DNA from: CBDCVY01 sp965223245
GTDB taxonomy: Bacteria; Nitrospinota; Nitrospinia; Nitrospinales; Nitrospinaceae
Length of the DNA stretch: 64,000 bases
NCBI GenBank assembly: GCA_965223245.1
Contig: CBDCVY010000013.1
Span: forward strand, 310,001-374,000
Reading direction: 5' to 3'
Positions 1-7,933 of this stretch are shown here, in pieces. How positions within the stretch are numbered: the stretch's first letter is position 1; the number at the start of each line of letters is the position of its first letter. Position numbers and translations under genes: made by a program. The notes below the pieces were generated by a model. That model ran no database searches and was not told the DNA's origin. It worked only from the letters and a program-made list of their open reading frames with translations.

Positions 1-117
1 GTGATTCCTTTTGTTAAAACCGACTTTCCCAATCGGAGGAGGGGGCTTAGGGATCCGAGGAGAGGAGGAACCCCGGATAAAGATCAGAAAAGCCGGTCTT
101 AACCATGTAAAAAATTT
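1..117. other. Non-coding, locally G-rich purine patch
   Basis: No gene is supported here. Bases about 30-80 are strikingly rich in G and GA runs compared with the AT-rich surroundings, and the patch lies just past the stop of the minus-strand TusA-like gene. An open frame runs through it on the plus strand, but it has no ribosome site and continues antisense into the next gene, so I do not call it. It may be a decayed dispersed element or the end of something lying outside the window. Confidence 0.3.
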
Positions 118-354
118 TTACCTTGCAGGTTTCATTAAAAATAACCTTACCAGCATGCTATCTTCATCCCGGTTGGAAACTTTAAAACCCTTTGACTCTG
201 CTAACTTTTGAAATGCTTCTGTAAAATTCTTTTTTTTATCTAAGATTATTTCAAGGATTCCATTTGTTTTTACATCCTCGATGGCTTTCTTGGTTTCAGA
301 AAAAGCATTAAAAAAGGATAACCCTCTAGTGTCTAATGTCTTAAAAACCTTCAT
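118..354 (-). CDS. TusA/SirA-like sulfur-carrier family protein lacking the catalytic cysteine
   Basis: The 78-residue product has the size and layout of the TusA/YeeD family: a short first strand ending in DTRGL, then a helix (residues about 14-29), a strand with EIILD, a second helix and a final strand. In sulfur-relay TusA proteins the DxRGL motif is followed by CPxP, whose Cys carries the persulfide. Here RGL is followed by SFFNAF (residues 10-18) and the protein contains no cysteine, so sulfur transfer in the usual way is not possible. The ATG is preceded by AAGGGAG at good spacing. It stands alone, ending near the window edge. Fold assignment is fairly secure; the role is unknown. Confidence 0.7.
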   Translation of the reverse strand: MKVFKTLDTRGLSFFNAFSETKKAIEDVKTNGILEIILDKKKNFTEAFQKLAESKGFKVSNRDEDSMLVRLFLMKPAR

Positions 355-674
355 GATTTATTTCTCCCTTGACCCACTGAAGTGATAAACCGAAAATCAA
401 AACCCAATTTCAACTTATTACCCTTATATAATTTGGAGATTAAATTAGAGTTAAAGGTTTATTAATTTTTTTTAATACTGAAAGAGGATTTTAAGTTGTT
501 GAATTTAAAAGGCCTAGGGGTGGTAAGGAGTGGCATTATGTTTGTTGATTTAAATTCAATTTATTGGGCGGATATTTCATTATGATATGATTTTGGAAAA
601 CATTTTCATTGTTGTTAGAATGTATCTTCTGTATTCATAAAACGAAATTAAAACATTGGAAAGGGACTGTGACG
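355..674. other. Divergent intergenic region
   Basis: This AT-rich gap separates the minus-strand TusA-like gene from the plus-strand leucine-rich-repeat gene and must carry promoters for both. I cannot point to a convincing -35/-10 pair. A plus-strand upstream extension of the next gene from an ATG at 609 is possible but has no ribosome site. Confidence 0.4.
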
Positions 675-1607
675 ATGGCCATTTCAAGGGACGGAAATAC
701 TCAATATGAGTCTCCCGAGTTACCTTTTGAAGAGAAATCAGAAAAATTAAGGTCGGAGATTAAACTACTTTTGGAGAAAGATAATTCCAGTTTAGTGCTC
801 CGCGGAAAATATTTTTCTACCGATGAAATGACTATTCTCTCACAATTCGAGCAAGTTCAATCGGTTCGATCCTTGGATATAAGCGATAATCAAATTGGAA
901 ACGATGGCTTGAAAATTATTTTTGAGTCGAAAAATTTTGAGAATTTAGAGGAACTTAATCTTTCTATAAACTTTATCACCAAAGATGGAATAATAGAAAT
1001 CTCTGAATCTCAAGAGGTTAAAATAAAACACCTTAAAATTTTGCATCTAGAAGATAATAAATTAATTGACGAAGCGGCTGTATCTCTTGTCAACTCCTCC
1101 AATTTTATTGAATTGGAATCGTTAAATATTGGTTGGAATGAAGTGGGAAATGATACCGTGATAGCACTTGGAAAAAGTGATTCTATGAAAAATCTGAAGT
1201 CCCTAAATTTAGAAAGAAATTATGTAGATCAAGAAGGTGTGAAAGGTTTGTGTGAAGGAGGGGCATTGGGTGAATTAGAAAATCTAAACCTATCATCTAA
1301 TAAATTGGGTGACCTTGGTGCAGGAGCCTTAGCTACGGGGAGTCCCTTGCCCAAGTTGAAATATTTATGGCTTACCAACAACTCAATTGGAGATGAAGGT
1401 GCTAAAATGCTGGGAGAATCCAATAACTTTCCAATCCTTGAAAAATTGTATATTGGTCGAAACTACTTTCAGGAGCCGGGAGGGGATGCTTTGTATAATA
1501 CTAAAACCATGCCGAATTTAAAGACTTTGGTTTTGAGAGAGGGGGTTGAGTCGACTCCGGGTTACGTAAATTATTCTCGACCAGAATTGCTAAGGCCAGG
1601 ACATTAA
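675..1607 (+). CDS. Leucine-rich-repeat protein, ribonuclease-inhibitor-like type
   Basis: The product of 310 residues is almost entirely leucine-rich repeats of about 25-28 residues with the pattern LxxLxLxxNxIxxxGxxxL (for example LEELNLSINFITKDG and LKSLNLERNYVDQEG), the form seen in ribonuclease-inhibitor and NOD-type LRRs. There is no signal peptide or membrane segment, so it is probably cytoplasmic and works as a protein-binding scaffold. I chose the ATG at 675 because AAAGGGA lies just upstream; an in-frame ATG at 609 would add 22 residues but lacks a ribosome site. Two more proteins of this kind lie within 3 kb (1639-2313 and 3569-4372). Binding partner unknown. Confidence 0.85.
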   Translation: MAISRDGNTQYESPELPFEEKSEKLRSEIKLLLEKDNSSLVLRGKYFSTDEMTILSQFEQVQSVRSLDISDNQIGNDGLKIIFESKNFENLEELNLSINFITKDGIIEISESQEVKIKHLKILHLEDNKLIDEAAVSLVNSSNFIELESLNIGWNEVGNDTVIALGKSDSMKNLKSLNLERNYVDQEGVKGLCEGGALGELENLNLSSNKLGDLGAGALATGSPLPKLKYLWLTNNSIGDEGAKMLGESNNFPILEKLYIGRNYFQEPGGDALYNTKTMPNLKTLVLREGVESTPGYVNYSRPELLRPGH

Positions 1608-1638
1608 GTGGGCAAATTAGAAAGCTTTGTATAGCGGA

Positions 1639-2313
1639 TTAAAAAACTTTTAGCTTTTCTAATTTTGTAAGCTTAGGGGAATTACGAAGTGCCTGTTTGA
1701 CCTCTTCAGATTTTACCCGATTGCCTCCCAAATGGAGATAAGTAAGATTCGATAAATTGTCCGAGTTCGCGATCGCCAAAGCGCCTTCCTCACACAAACG
1801 GTTATCCACTAAACTTAATGATTTAACTTCTGTAAGTATATTTGAGGATGCAAGTAATTTGCCTCCCTCCGGGCCAATTCCGTTACATTCTAAGTTGAGG
1901 GTTTCTACTTTTTTAAACTTGGGGCATTGAGCAATGATCTTAACTCCTTCATCACCTAAATTATTTGAGCCTAAATGTAAGTAGTCAATATTATCAATAT
2001 AGGGGGATTCCACCAAGATTTTCAAAGCTTCCGCTGTCAGGCGGTTATGAGTGATGATTAAGCTTGTTACAGTTTTAACCGGTTCTAAATCAGCAACCAA
2101 CTTTGCTAATTCTATTGGATGGTTTTCATCTTCTGCGTTATGACCGGTTTTAGCAAAAATATAACTATCCTGAATTTTTAAAATTTTTTTTTCTTTAATA
2201 CACTCAAAAATTACTTTTTGAATTGGAGTAAAGTCGGCACCTTCATTGCCGTAGTTCTCGCCATCATTGATAAGTTGTTCCCAGTTTTTGATTTTGTTTG
2301 GCGGTTTGGACAT
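1639..2313 (-). CDS. Leucine-rich-repeat protein
   Basis: This 224-residue protein begins with about 80 residues of non-repeat sequence (a region with PIQKVIFECIKEKK) followed by five LRR units of the same ribonuclease-inhibitor-like kind as its neighbours (IDYLHLGSNNLGDEG, VETLNLECNGIGPEG, LTYLHLGGNRV). It has no export signal. The gene converges on the LRR gene at 675-1607 and starts 14 bases after the stop of the Sel1-type gene to its right, so those two minus-strand genes are probably co-transcribed. Function not predictable beyond protein binding. Confidence 0.82.
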   Translation of the reverse strand: MSKPPNKIKNWEQLINDGENYGNEGADFTPIQKVIFECIKEKKILKIQDSYIFAKTGHNAEDENHPIELAKLVADLEPVKTVTSLIITHNRLTAEALKILVESPYIDNIDYLHLGSNNLGDEGVKIIAQCPKFKKVETLNLECNGIGPEGGKLLASSNILTEVKSLSLVDNRLCEEGALAIANSDNLSNLTYLHLGGNRVKSEEVKQALRNSPKLTKLEKLKVF

Positions 2314-2327
2314 CGATTATTGTAAGA

Positions 2328-2792
2328 TTATTTGTTTAGCCATTTCACATTGTCACAGCCTACAGGATTTCCCATGTCGCAGGCTTTTTGGAAATATTTT
2401 TTTGCTTTACTCGCACGGCCCTCTTTATATTTTAAAGCACCCTGATTAAAACAAGCAGAATCTTCTCCAGCGTTACAAGCTTTTTCAAACATTTTTGAAG
2501 CTTCTTTCCATTGTGGACTATATTGTTTTCCGGAATTTTGAATTAGCGCGCCACCAAAATTGCAGGCGGTCATGTGATCTAAATCACAACTTTTCTTAAA
2601 ATAAGCAATGGCTTTTTTGTTATCTTTATCCAAAGATAAGGCTTTCTGGCCCAGTTTGAAACACGCGACTGAGTTGTTTTCTTTGCAGAGATTGTCCATC
2701 TTTTCGTCAGTAGTTTCAGAGAAAGCAAGCGATAAACTTTGTATAAAAAGTAATGCGCAAATTAGGGAAATCCTAAGGATTTTATTAATCAC
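2328..2792 (-). CDS. Secreted Sel1-like repeat protein with paired cysteines (Hcp type)
   Basis: The 154-residue precursor starts with a signal peptide (LRISLICALLFIQSLSLAFS) and then has Sel1-like helical repeats. Cysteines occur as regular pairs spaced C-x7-C (CKENNSVAC, CDLDHMTAC, CNAGEDSAC, CDMGNPVGC), the pattern of the Helicobacter cysteine-rich proteins, where each pair forms a disulfide bridging a helix hairpin. It is therefore likely periplasmic or secreted and oxidised. It precedes the LRR gene at 1639-2313 on the same strand. Sel1 and LRR domains both mediate protein contacts; no catalytic motif is seen. Confidence 0.8.
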   Translation of the reverse strand: MINKILRISLICALLFIQSLSLAFSETTDEKMDNLCKENNSVACFKLGQKALSLDKDNKKAIAYFKKSCDLDHMTACNFGGALIQNSGKQYSPQWKEASKMFEKACNAGEDSACFNQGALKYKEGRASKAKKYFQKACDMGNPVGCDNVKWLNK

Positions 2793-3045
2793 GATTAGTC
2801 CCTTTCTATTAGGTCGCTTGATTTCTAGCGACGGATTATTTTTACCGATTCTACCACAAGTGACTTTTAGCAGACTTTTTTTTCATGTATTAGTAATTAA
2901 AGAACCGCAGGTATCAAATTAGTCCCTTTAGTTTGCAACTCACCCTAAAATACTCTAATCTTTCTTAACTCTATAACTTTGAATGAGTTGTTATTTAAAA
3001 TGTGCTTAAATTATTCAATTTTATCTGAACATTGAAACTTCATTT

Positions 3046-3567
3046 ATGAACATAGTTTTAATAGGTTATCGTGGTACAGGAAAAAGTGTGGTTGGACGAT
3101 TATTATCCGAACGATTGGGCTGTCACTTGTTCAGTGTAGATAAAATGATAGTTGAATCTGTTGGAATGACAATTCCTGAATTTGTAAAGGCTCGAGGGTG
3201 GCCGGAGTTTCGAAAAATAGAATCAGAAGTGGTTCGAAATATAGCTCTTGAGGAAACTAATAGTGTCATTGACTGTGGTGGAGGAGTGGTTCTGGATGAT
3301 CAAAATGTTGTATTACTTAAGCAAAAAGGTAAGATGGTTTTATTGAAAGCGAGTTTATCAATAATTCTTAAAAGAATTCGAAAAGATTCGAACCGCCCGC
3401 CATTGGTGAATGGCTTATCCTTCGAAGAAGAACAAAAAAAAGTCTTAGAAGATCGAAGGGAAAAATATTTGCAGGCAGCCGATTTGGTTTGTGATACCAC
3501 CTATAAGCGTCCCCATGAAACGGTTCAAGAGATTATAGGCTGTTTTAAAAAAAATAATTGGATTTAA
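3046..3567 (+). CDS. aroK: Shikimate kinase
   Basis: The enzyme phosphorylates shikimate at the 3-hydroxyl with ATP, the fifth step of the chorismate pathway. The 173-residue length is normal. Visible are the Walker A loop GYRGTGKS (7-14), the shikimate-binding Asp32, Arg56 in PEFRK, the GGG loop (78-80) and the lid RPPL (117-120) with the downstream RREKY. No other aromatic-pathway gene is near. Its stop lies one base before the start of an LRR gene, so the two are translated from one message. The ribosome site is weak. Confidence 0.93.
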   Translation: MNIVLIGYRGTGKSVVGRLLSERLGCHLFSVDKMIVESVGMTIPEFVKARGWPEFRKIESEVVRNIALEETNSVIDCGGGVVLDDQNVVLLKQKGKMVLLKASLSIILKRIRKDSNRPPLVNGLSFEEEQKKVLEDRREKYLQAADLVCDTTYKRPHETVQEIIGCFKKNNWI

Positions 3568-3568
3568 A

Positions 3569-4372
3569 ATGGAAAGCTCATTGTTTGAAAGTTTGATTCG
3601 TAACAGTATGACTCTCATTACAGATATAGATGAAAGCGAATCTATGGTAGTACACGAGGGTAAAATGTTTTCAGATGCAGAAACCAGTGAGACTCCTACC
3701 TTCCTTTTAGATTTAAATGATAAAGATATTATCCTTGAAGAACTTGAAGAGCTGACCCGCTATCCTAGGTTGCGATTGGTAAAAATTTTAAAATTGGATG
3801 AGAATTGCTTCGGGGATGAGGGAGTGGAGTTGCTGAGTCAATGCGAAATGCTAAAGAAATTATCTTGGCTTTCTTTGGCTCATAATAAATTAAATCAACG
3901 ATCAGCTCAAGCCGTTGCAAATTCGAAAATCTTTGCGGAACTAAAAGCCTTGTTTTTGCAATTCAACCAATTTGGGCCAGACGCTTTAAAGTCCCTTGCA
4001 AGCTCAGAAATATTAGTAAAATTAGAAGTCCTGTATTTAAAGGGCAACCCAATTGGACCTGATGGGGCTATAAATTTAGCAAGTTCGAAACATCTGCGAA
4101 ATCTGAAAGAACTTTATTTAGATCGAGGAAATATTAGTAACGAAGGATTAGAGGCATTGTGTAAGTCCGAAATAATGTTGAATGTAGAAAAACTTATGCT
4201 TCCGTTTAACAACTTAGATGACCATGCCATTGACCTGATTGCAGAAAGTGAATTCCTTCCGAAATTGAGGACGATTGATTTATGTGGTAATCCCCTTGAT
4301 CAAGAAAAGGCTCAAAAATTAAAAACTGCCCCCAAGTTGATAAACTTTAAGTTTTTACAAACAGATTGGTAA
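3569..4372 (+). CDS. Leucine-rich-repeat protein coupled to shikimate kinase
   Basis: A 267-residue cytoplasmic protein. After about 60 N-terminal residues that are acidic and non-repetitive, it consists of LRR units such as LSWLSLAHNKLNQRS, LKALFLQFNQFGPDA and LEVLYLKGNPIGPDG, closely similar in style to the LRR proteins at 675-1607 and 1639-2313. The ATG begins one base after the aroK stop codon, so translation is probably coupled. It is followed after 11 bases by an AlkA-type glycosylase gene. The three LRR proteins look like paralogues. No enzymatic domain is visible. Confidence 0.85.
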   Translation: MESSLFESLIRNSMTLITDIDESESMVVHEGKMFSDAETSETPTFLLDLNDKDIILEELEELTRYPRLRLVKILKLDENCFGDEGVELLSQCEMLKKLSWLSLAHNKLNQRSAQAVANSKIFAELKALFLQFNQFGPDALKSLASSEILVKLEVLYLKGNPIGPDGAINLASSKHLRNLKELYLDRGNISNEGLEALCKSEIMLNVEKLMLPFNNLDDHAIDLIAESEFLPKLRTIDLCGNPLDQEKAQKLKTAPKLINFKFLQTDW

Positions 4373-4383
4373 CAAGGTAAGCA

Positions 4384-5019
4384 ATGGCTCGATTGAATGT
4401 CTTGCCCTCTTATGATGAAACTATAGGGCACTTTAATAAACGTGATCCAATAATGGCTTATGCAATAAAAGTAATCGGCGAATGTAAGCTAAAGAGGAAT
4501 CGTAATTATTTTGTGGTCCTTTGTAGGTCAATTGTTTCACAACAAATCTCCACTAAGGCGGCTGATACGATATTTGAGCGATTCAGGGGTTTGTTTGAGA
4601 GGAAACTACCAAAACCTCAATTGGTGCAAAATTTGTCATTGGACAGTATGCGAAAGGTTGGGTTGTCCAGACAAAAAACTTCATACTTAAAAGACTTGGG
4701 TGATAAATTTTATAACAAAACAATTCAACCCAATAGATTTTCTTATTTGTCTAATGAAGAAGTTATTCAGTGCTTGACCCAAGTCCGTGGAATAGGTCGG
4801 TGGACAGCTGAAATGTTTTTGATATTCTCACTGAACCGATTGGATGTCTTGCCAGTCGATGATTTGGGGTTAAAAGTTGCAGTGAAGAATTTGTATAATC
4901 TTAAAAAAAATCCGGATGCAAAAACTCTAAAGAAAATTGCAGAACCCTGGCGGCCTTTTGAAACATTAGGGACTTGGTATGCATGGCGTTCATTAAATGC
5001 AAAAATTGTTAATTATTGA
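4384..5019 (+). CDS. DNA-3-methyladenine glycosylase, AlkA/HhH-GPD type
   Basis: It removes alkylated purines from DNA in base-excision repair. The 211-residue protein has the helix-hairpin-helix signature VRGIGRWTAEMFL (134-146) and the following LPVDDLGL, where Asp160 fits the catalytic aspartate of the HhH-GPD superfamily. There is no four-Cys iron-sulfur loop, which separates it from endonuclease III and MutY, and no AlkA N-terminal ada-like domain, so it resembles the short AlkA-like or Mag1-type enzymes. AAGG precedes the ATG. It sits between an LRR gene and an O-methyltransferase in a tight plus-strand run. Confidence 0.88.
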   Translation: MARLNVLPSYDETIGHFNKRDPIMAYAIKVIGECKLKRNRNYFVVLCRSIVSQQISTKAADTIFERFRGLFERKLPKPQLVQNLSLDSMRKVGLSRQKTSYLKDLGDKFYNKTIQPNRFSYLSNEEVIQCLTQVRGIGRWTAEMFLIFSLNRLDVLPVDDLGLKVAVKNLYNLKKNPDAKTLKKIAEPWRPFETLGTWYAWRSLNAKIVNY

Positions 5020-5032
5020 TTGAGGGTATTTT

Positions 5033-5665
5033 ATGAATTTTATTGATTCGAATATTGAACAATATGCTGTGGATCACACCGAGCCGGAAAATGATTTGTT
5101 AGAGCGTCTAAAAAATGAAACTCAAGAGTCCTTAGAAATTCCTCAAATGTTGACAGGTAGGCTTGAGGGTCGGTTTTTAAAGCTATTGGGACAGTTGGTA
5201 AATGCAAAAAGAATTTTAGAGGTGGGCACATTTAGTGGATATGGGACTTTATCCATGGCAGAGGCCTTGCCAGAAGATGGAGAAATTTATACGTGCGAGA
5301 TGGATCCAGAAGCTATGGTGGTAGCTAAAAAATATTTTGCTCAAAGTGAACATGGCAGCAAGGTGACCTTACTTGAAGGGGATGCAATGGAGAATATAAA
5401 AAAATTGGACGGCCCCTTTGATATGTCTTTCATTGATGCTGACAAGGTGAACTATTTAAACTACTATAATTTAATTCTTCCTATTACGCGTACCGGGGGT
5501 TTAATTGTAGTGGATAATGTTTTATGGGGAGGCGCAGTGCTGAACCCCAAAGAAGAGTCAGACCATGCTATTCATCAATTTAATGAAACAGTAAGCAGTG
5601 ATGATCGAGTGGAAGGAGTCTTGCTTCCCATTCGCGATGGAGTATTTTGTTTAAGAAAAAAATAA
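5033..5665 (+). CDS. SAM-dependent O-methyltransferase, COMT/CCoAOMT-like
   Basis: A 210-residue class I methyltransferase of the bacterial catechol or caffeoyl-CoA O-methyltransferase-like group (COG4122). The SAM-binding glycine motif EVGTFSGYG lies at 63-71, the acidic ribose-binding residue follows in YTCEMDPE, and the metal-binding aspartates are in FIDADK (133-138) and VVDNVLW (159-165). GAGGG stands at good distance before the ATG. The substrate cannot be read from sequence. It ends 7 bases from the stop of a convergent lipoprotein gene. Confidence 0.88.
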   Translation: MNFIDSNIEQYAVDHTEPENDLLERLKNETQESLEIPQMLTGRLEGRFLKLLGQLVNAKRILEVGTFSGYGTLSMAEALPEDGEIYTCEMDPEAMVVAKKYFAQSEHGSKVTLLEGDAMENIKKLDGPFDMSFIDADKVNYLNYYNLILPITRTGGLIVVDNVLWGGAVLNPKEESDHAIHQFNETVSSDDRVEGVLLPIRDGVFCLRKK

Positions 5666-5672
5666 CTTTTAA

Positions 5673-6497
5673 TTAAAGATACTGGTCTAATAAATCTTTC
5701 CTCTTTTTTTGATATTCTTCTTCATCAATTAATTGGTCTTGGTAGAGTTGTTTAAGAAAACGAAGCTTTTCCTCAAGTTTAGGATCTATGGTTGGACTTG
5801 TAGAGGGAGTCCCGGAATCCTTAAGAGTTGGAGAAGTGGGAGAAGATGTAGATCCATCCTGCACTTGAGACGCAGGTCGTTTTTTAATCACACGGTATCT
5901 TTTTTTGGTAGGTCCTAATTTCGAAATAATCCAATTGGTTTCTTGTTTGGCTCCTAAAAGTTTACTGGTGGTGTGATATTTTTGTCCCTTTTTAGGCACT
6001 AAACGCCATGCGGTTCCGTAACGGGCAATCCGATTACGGGTTAAAGAATATTTTACTCCACGGATTTCTTGAAATCTCCAATTAAGGTTTCCATTAGAAG
6101 CAAACAAAATTCCTACGGTATTACCTTCCTCAGAATTTACATCAAAGGTTATAATATTTTCTTTCCGAGCACTATTGAGAGCTTTAGTCAATAGTCGTTT
6201 CATGCGCAGCATATCTTTTTTGGTGAAAATGCGACCTTCTTCCCCTAATAAGGCATAATTTTCGTAGTAAAGACGAGCCATTTGACGTAGTAGCTGCTTT
6301 TCAGAAATTTTAAAAGGATGTTGTAATTCTATTTCAGAGACTTCCGGACCTCCATCCGCTTTGTGGGTATAACCTAACTTAAAGTCTTTAACCTCTAAAG
6401 TTTTTTCTCCCGTCCGTTTGCCGCCACAGCCCACAAAGTTGAAACTGATAAAACAAATTAGGCAAACAAAAATTCCAATGTTTTTTATTAAACGCAT
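5673..6497 (-). CDS. Lipoprotein with C-terminal SHOCT-like domain
   Basis: About 274 residues. A lipoprotein signal (RLIKNIGIFVCLICFISF) ends in the lipobox FVGC with Cys24, so the protein should be lipid-anchored. The middle has no domain I recognise. The last 30 residues (EEKLRFLKQLYQDQLIDEEE) match the short SHOCT helix pair common at protein C-termini, preceded by a Ser/Pro/Thr-rich linker. I start at ATG 6497 because it gives the best signal peptide and has GAAAAGAG upstream; GTG 6533 and ATG 6515 are alternatives. It follows the methyltransferase gene directly. Confidence 0.75.
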   Translation of the reverse strand: MRLIKNIGIFVCLICFISFNFVGCGGKRTGEKTLEVKDFKLGYTHKADGGPEVSEIELQHPFKISEKQLLRQMARLYYENYALLGEEGRIFTKKDMLRMKRLLTKALNSARKENIITFDVNSEEGNTVGILFASNGNLNWRFQEIRGVKYSLTRNRIARYGTAWRLVPKKGQKYHTTSKLLGAKQETNWIISKLGPTKKRYRVIKKRPASQVQDGSTSSPTSPTLKDSGTPSTSPTIDPKLEEKLRFLKQLYQDQLIDEEEYQKKRKDLLDQYL

Positions 6498-6534
6498 AGA
6501 GCTCTTTTCTTTCATTAAAATTAACTTACTCACC

Positions 6535-7098
6535 CTATTTAACGGCGACTAAAGAGGAAAAAGCAGTTTGTTCTTCTGGGTCATCAACCTCTCTGTAGTT
6601 TAGAATATGCAGATCAATGAATTCTTTAATTAATTCATTATGATCTAATACCCACTCTTTCTTAAAACTACTGTATTTAAGATAATCTACATTAAAAGTT
6701 TCGAAAAGTAGAAATCCACCTGATTTTAATCCTTTTCGGATCTGAGGGAAAAGGTCTCGATTTAAAAAGTAAAAACACATGATGAGATCAAATTCGTTTT
6801 CAGGAAGAGAATAACTATCTAAATCGGCAATCCTGGTTTGGATGGTTATCCCTTTTTCATGGGATAATTTTTCTGCACGTTCTATTCCTACATCGGATAT
6901 ATCAATTCCTAAAACGTTATAACCCAAAGATGCTGCAAATAATGCATTTCGTCCTTCTCCCATTGCAATATCCAATGCATTCCCTTTTCCGGTTAAAAAA
7001 TGCTGGTTGTTTTTTAGCCAAGAACAGGGTTCAATATCAACCAAACAATCCTTTGCAGCGTACTTACTATTCCATTTTGATTTGTCTTTTAGGGCCAT
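6535..7098 (-). CDS. SAM-dependent methyltransferase, TehB/UbiE-like
   Basis: A 187-residue class I methyltransferase. The SAM motif I is ALDIAMGEGRNALFAA (about 42-57), followed by the acidic motif II in LGIDIS and by motif III-like DLIMCFYFLNRD; the order and short length resemble the tellurite-resistance TehB and related thiopurine-type enzymes. The substrate is unknown. It is the first gene of a minus-strand pair with the lipoprotein at 5673-6497. It lies divergent from the ribosomal protein operon at 7318. Confidence 0.82.
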   Translation of the reverse strand: MALKDKSKWNSKYAAKDCLVDIEPCSWLKNNQHFLTGKGNALDIAMGEGRNALFAASLGYNVLGIDISDVGIERAEKLSHEKGITIQTRIADLDSYSLPENEFDLIMCFYFLNRDLFPQIRKGLKSGGFLLFETFNVDYLKYSSFKKEWVLDHNELIKEFIDLHILNYREVDDPEEQTAFSSLVAVK

Positions 7099-7215
7099 TT
7101 AAGAGAATTTCTTTATGAGATTGAGTTTTTCTTATACCATTTGACCTTTGTTTTTGGCAAAATTAAAAAATTGGGATTTTGTAGCGGGGAAGCTAAATAT
7201 CATCAATTTCATCCA

Positions 7216-7244
7216 TTGACTAATGAAAATGTTTGGATTATTAT
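7216..7244 (+). promoter_or_regulatory. Sigma-70 type promoter of rplU-rpmA-obg
   Basis: TTGACT (7216-7221), a 17-base spacer, then TATTAT (7239-7244) gives five of six matches to each consensus box. Transcription would start near 7251, leaving a leader of about 67 bases before rplU. Confidence 0.7.
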
Positions 7245-7317
7245 AACCGTTTGCAATTTTCCTAAAGAAAAATTTCCCAAAATATCTAATAAGACCATTA
7301 ATTCGGGAGTTAAATTG

Positions 7318-7632
7318 ATGTTTGCAGTGGTCAAAACTGGTGGTAAGCAATACAAAGTATCTGAAGGCGATGTGATCCAAATTGAAAAGTTGGAAGCTCA
7401 AGTTGGCGATTCGGTTACTTTGGATCAGGTTTTAATGATTGGTGATGAAGATAATGTTGATCTTGGTTCTCCATTTCTGAGTGGAATTGCCGTAACGGGT
7501 GAAGTGTTAGATCAAACCAAAGGTAAAAAGCTGATTGTTTTTAAAAAGAGACGACGTAAAAAATATCGCAGAAAAAATGGGCACCGGCAATTGGTGACCA
7601 AAGTAAAAATCACAGGAATTTCCAAAAATTAG
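7318..7632 (+). CDS. rplU: Large ribosomal subunit protein bL21
   Basis: bL21 binds 23S rRNA in the large subunit. The 104-residue protein begins FAVVKTGGKQYKV, contains the conserved block from about 73 with FKKRRRKKYRRKNGHRQ, and ends with KVKITGI, all standard for the family. I place the start at ATG 7318, which has GGGAG upstream and gives the normal length; longer in-frame starts exist but would add an atypical N-terminus. It heads the conserved rplU-rpmA-obg order, nine bases before rpmA. Confidence 0.96.
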   Translation: MFAVVKTGGKQYKVSEGDVIQIEKLEAQVGDSVTLDQVLMIGDEDNVDLGSPFLSGIAVTGEVLDQTKGKKLIVFKKRRRKKYRRKNGHRQLVTKVKITGISKN

Positions 7633-7641
7633 GTTTTATTT

Positions 7642-7899
7642 ATGGCACACAAAAAAGGACAAGGTAGTACTTCTAATGGTCGTGACAGCATTGGCAAGCG
7701 CTTAGGCGTTAAGCGTTATGCAGGTCAGGTGGTTAAGGCAGGAGAGATCATAGTGCGTCAGCGGGGTACTTCCATTCATCCCGGTGAAAATGTTGGTTTG
7801 GGAAATGACTACACACTATTTTCCAAAGTTCCTGGTGTGGTGAAGTTTGAGTGGTTGACCCGATCTAAGAAAAAGGTTAGCGTTTATCCCTCCAATTAG
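7642..7899 (+). CDS. rpmA: Large ribosomal subunit protein bL27
   Basis: bL27 lies near the peptidyl-transferase centre, where its N-terminal tail contacts tRNA. The 85-residue sequence starts MAHKKGQGSTSNGRDS and continues with RLGVKRYAGQ and the conserved IIVRQRGT and HPG, so this is the form that needs no N-terminal cleavage as in Firmicutes. It follows rplU at nine bases and precedes obg at 34 bases in the usual operon. Confidence 0.97.
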   Translation: MAHKKGQGSTSNGRDSIGKRLGVKRYAGQVVKAGEIIVRQRGTSIHPGENVGLGNDYTLFSKVPGVVKFEWLTRSKKKVSVYPSN

Positions 7900-7933
7900 A
7901 CGTTATTATTTCTCCAGGGTGTGAACCCTCCCC

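Noticed and set aside
7141..7317. Upstream extension of rplU by 59 codons
   Set aside because: bL21 has a standard length of about 104 residues, the ribosome site is at 7318, and the extension contains the promoter.
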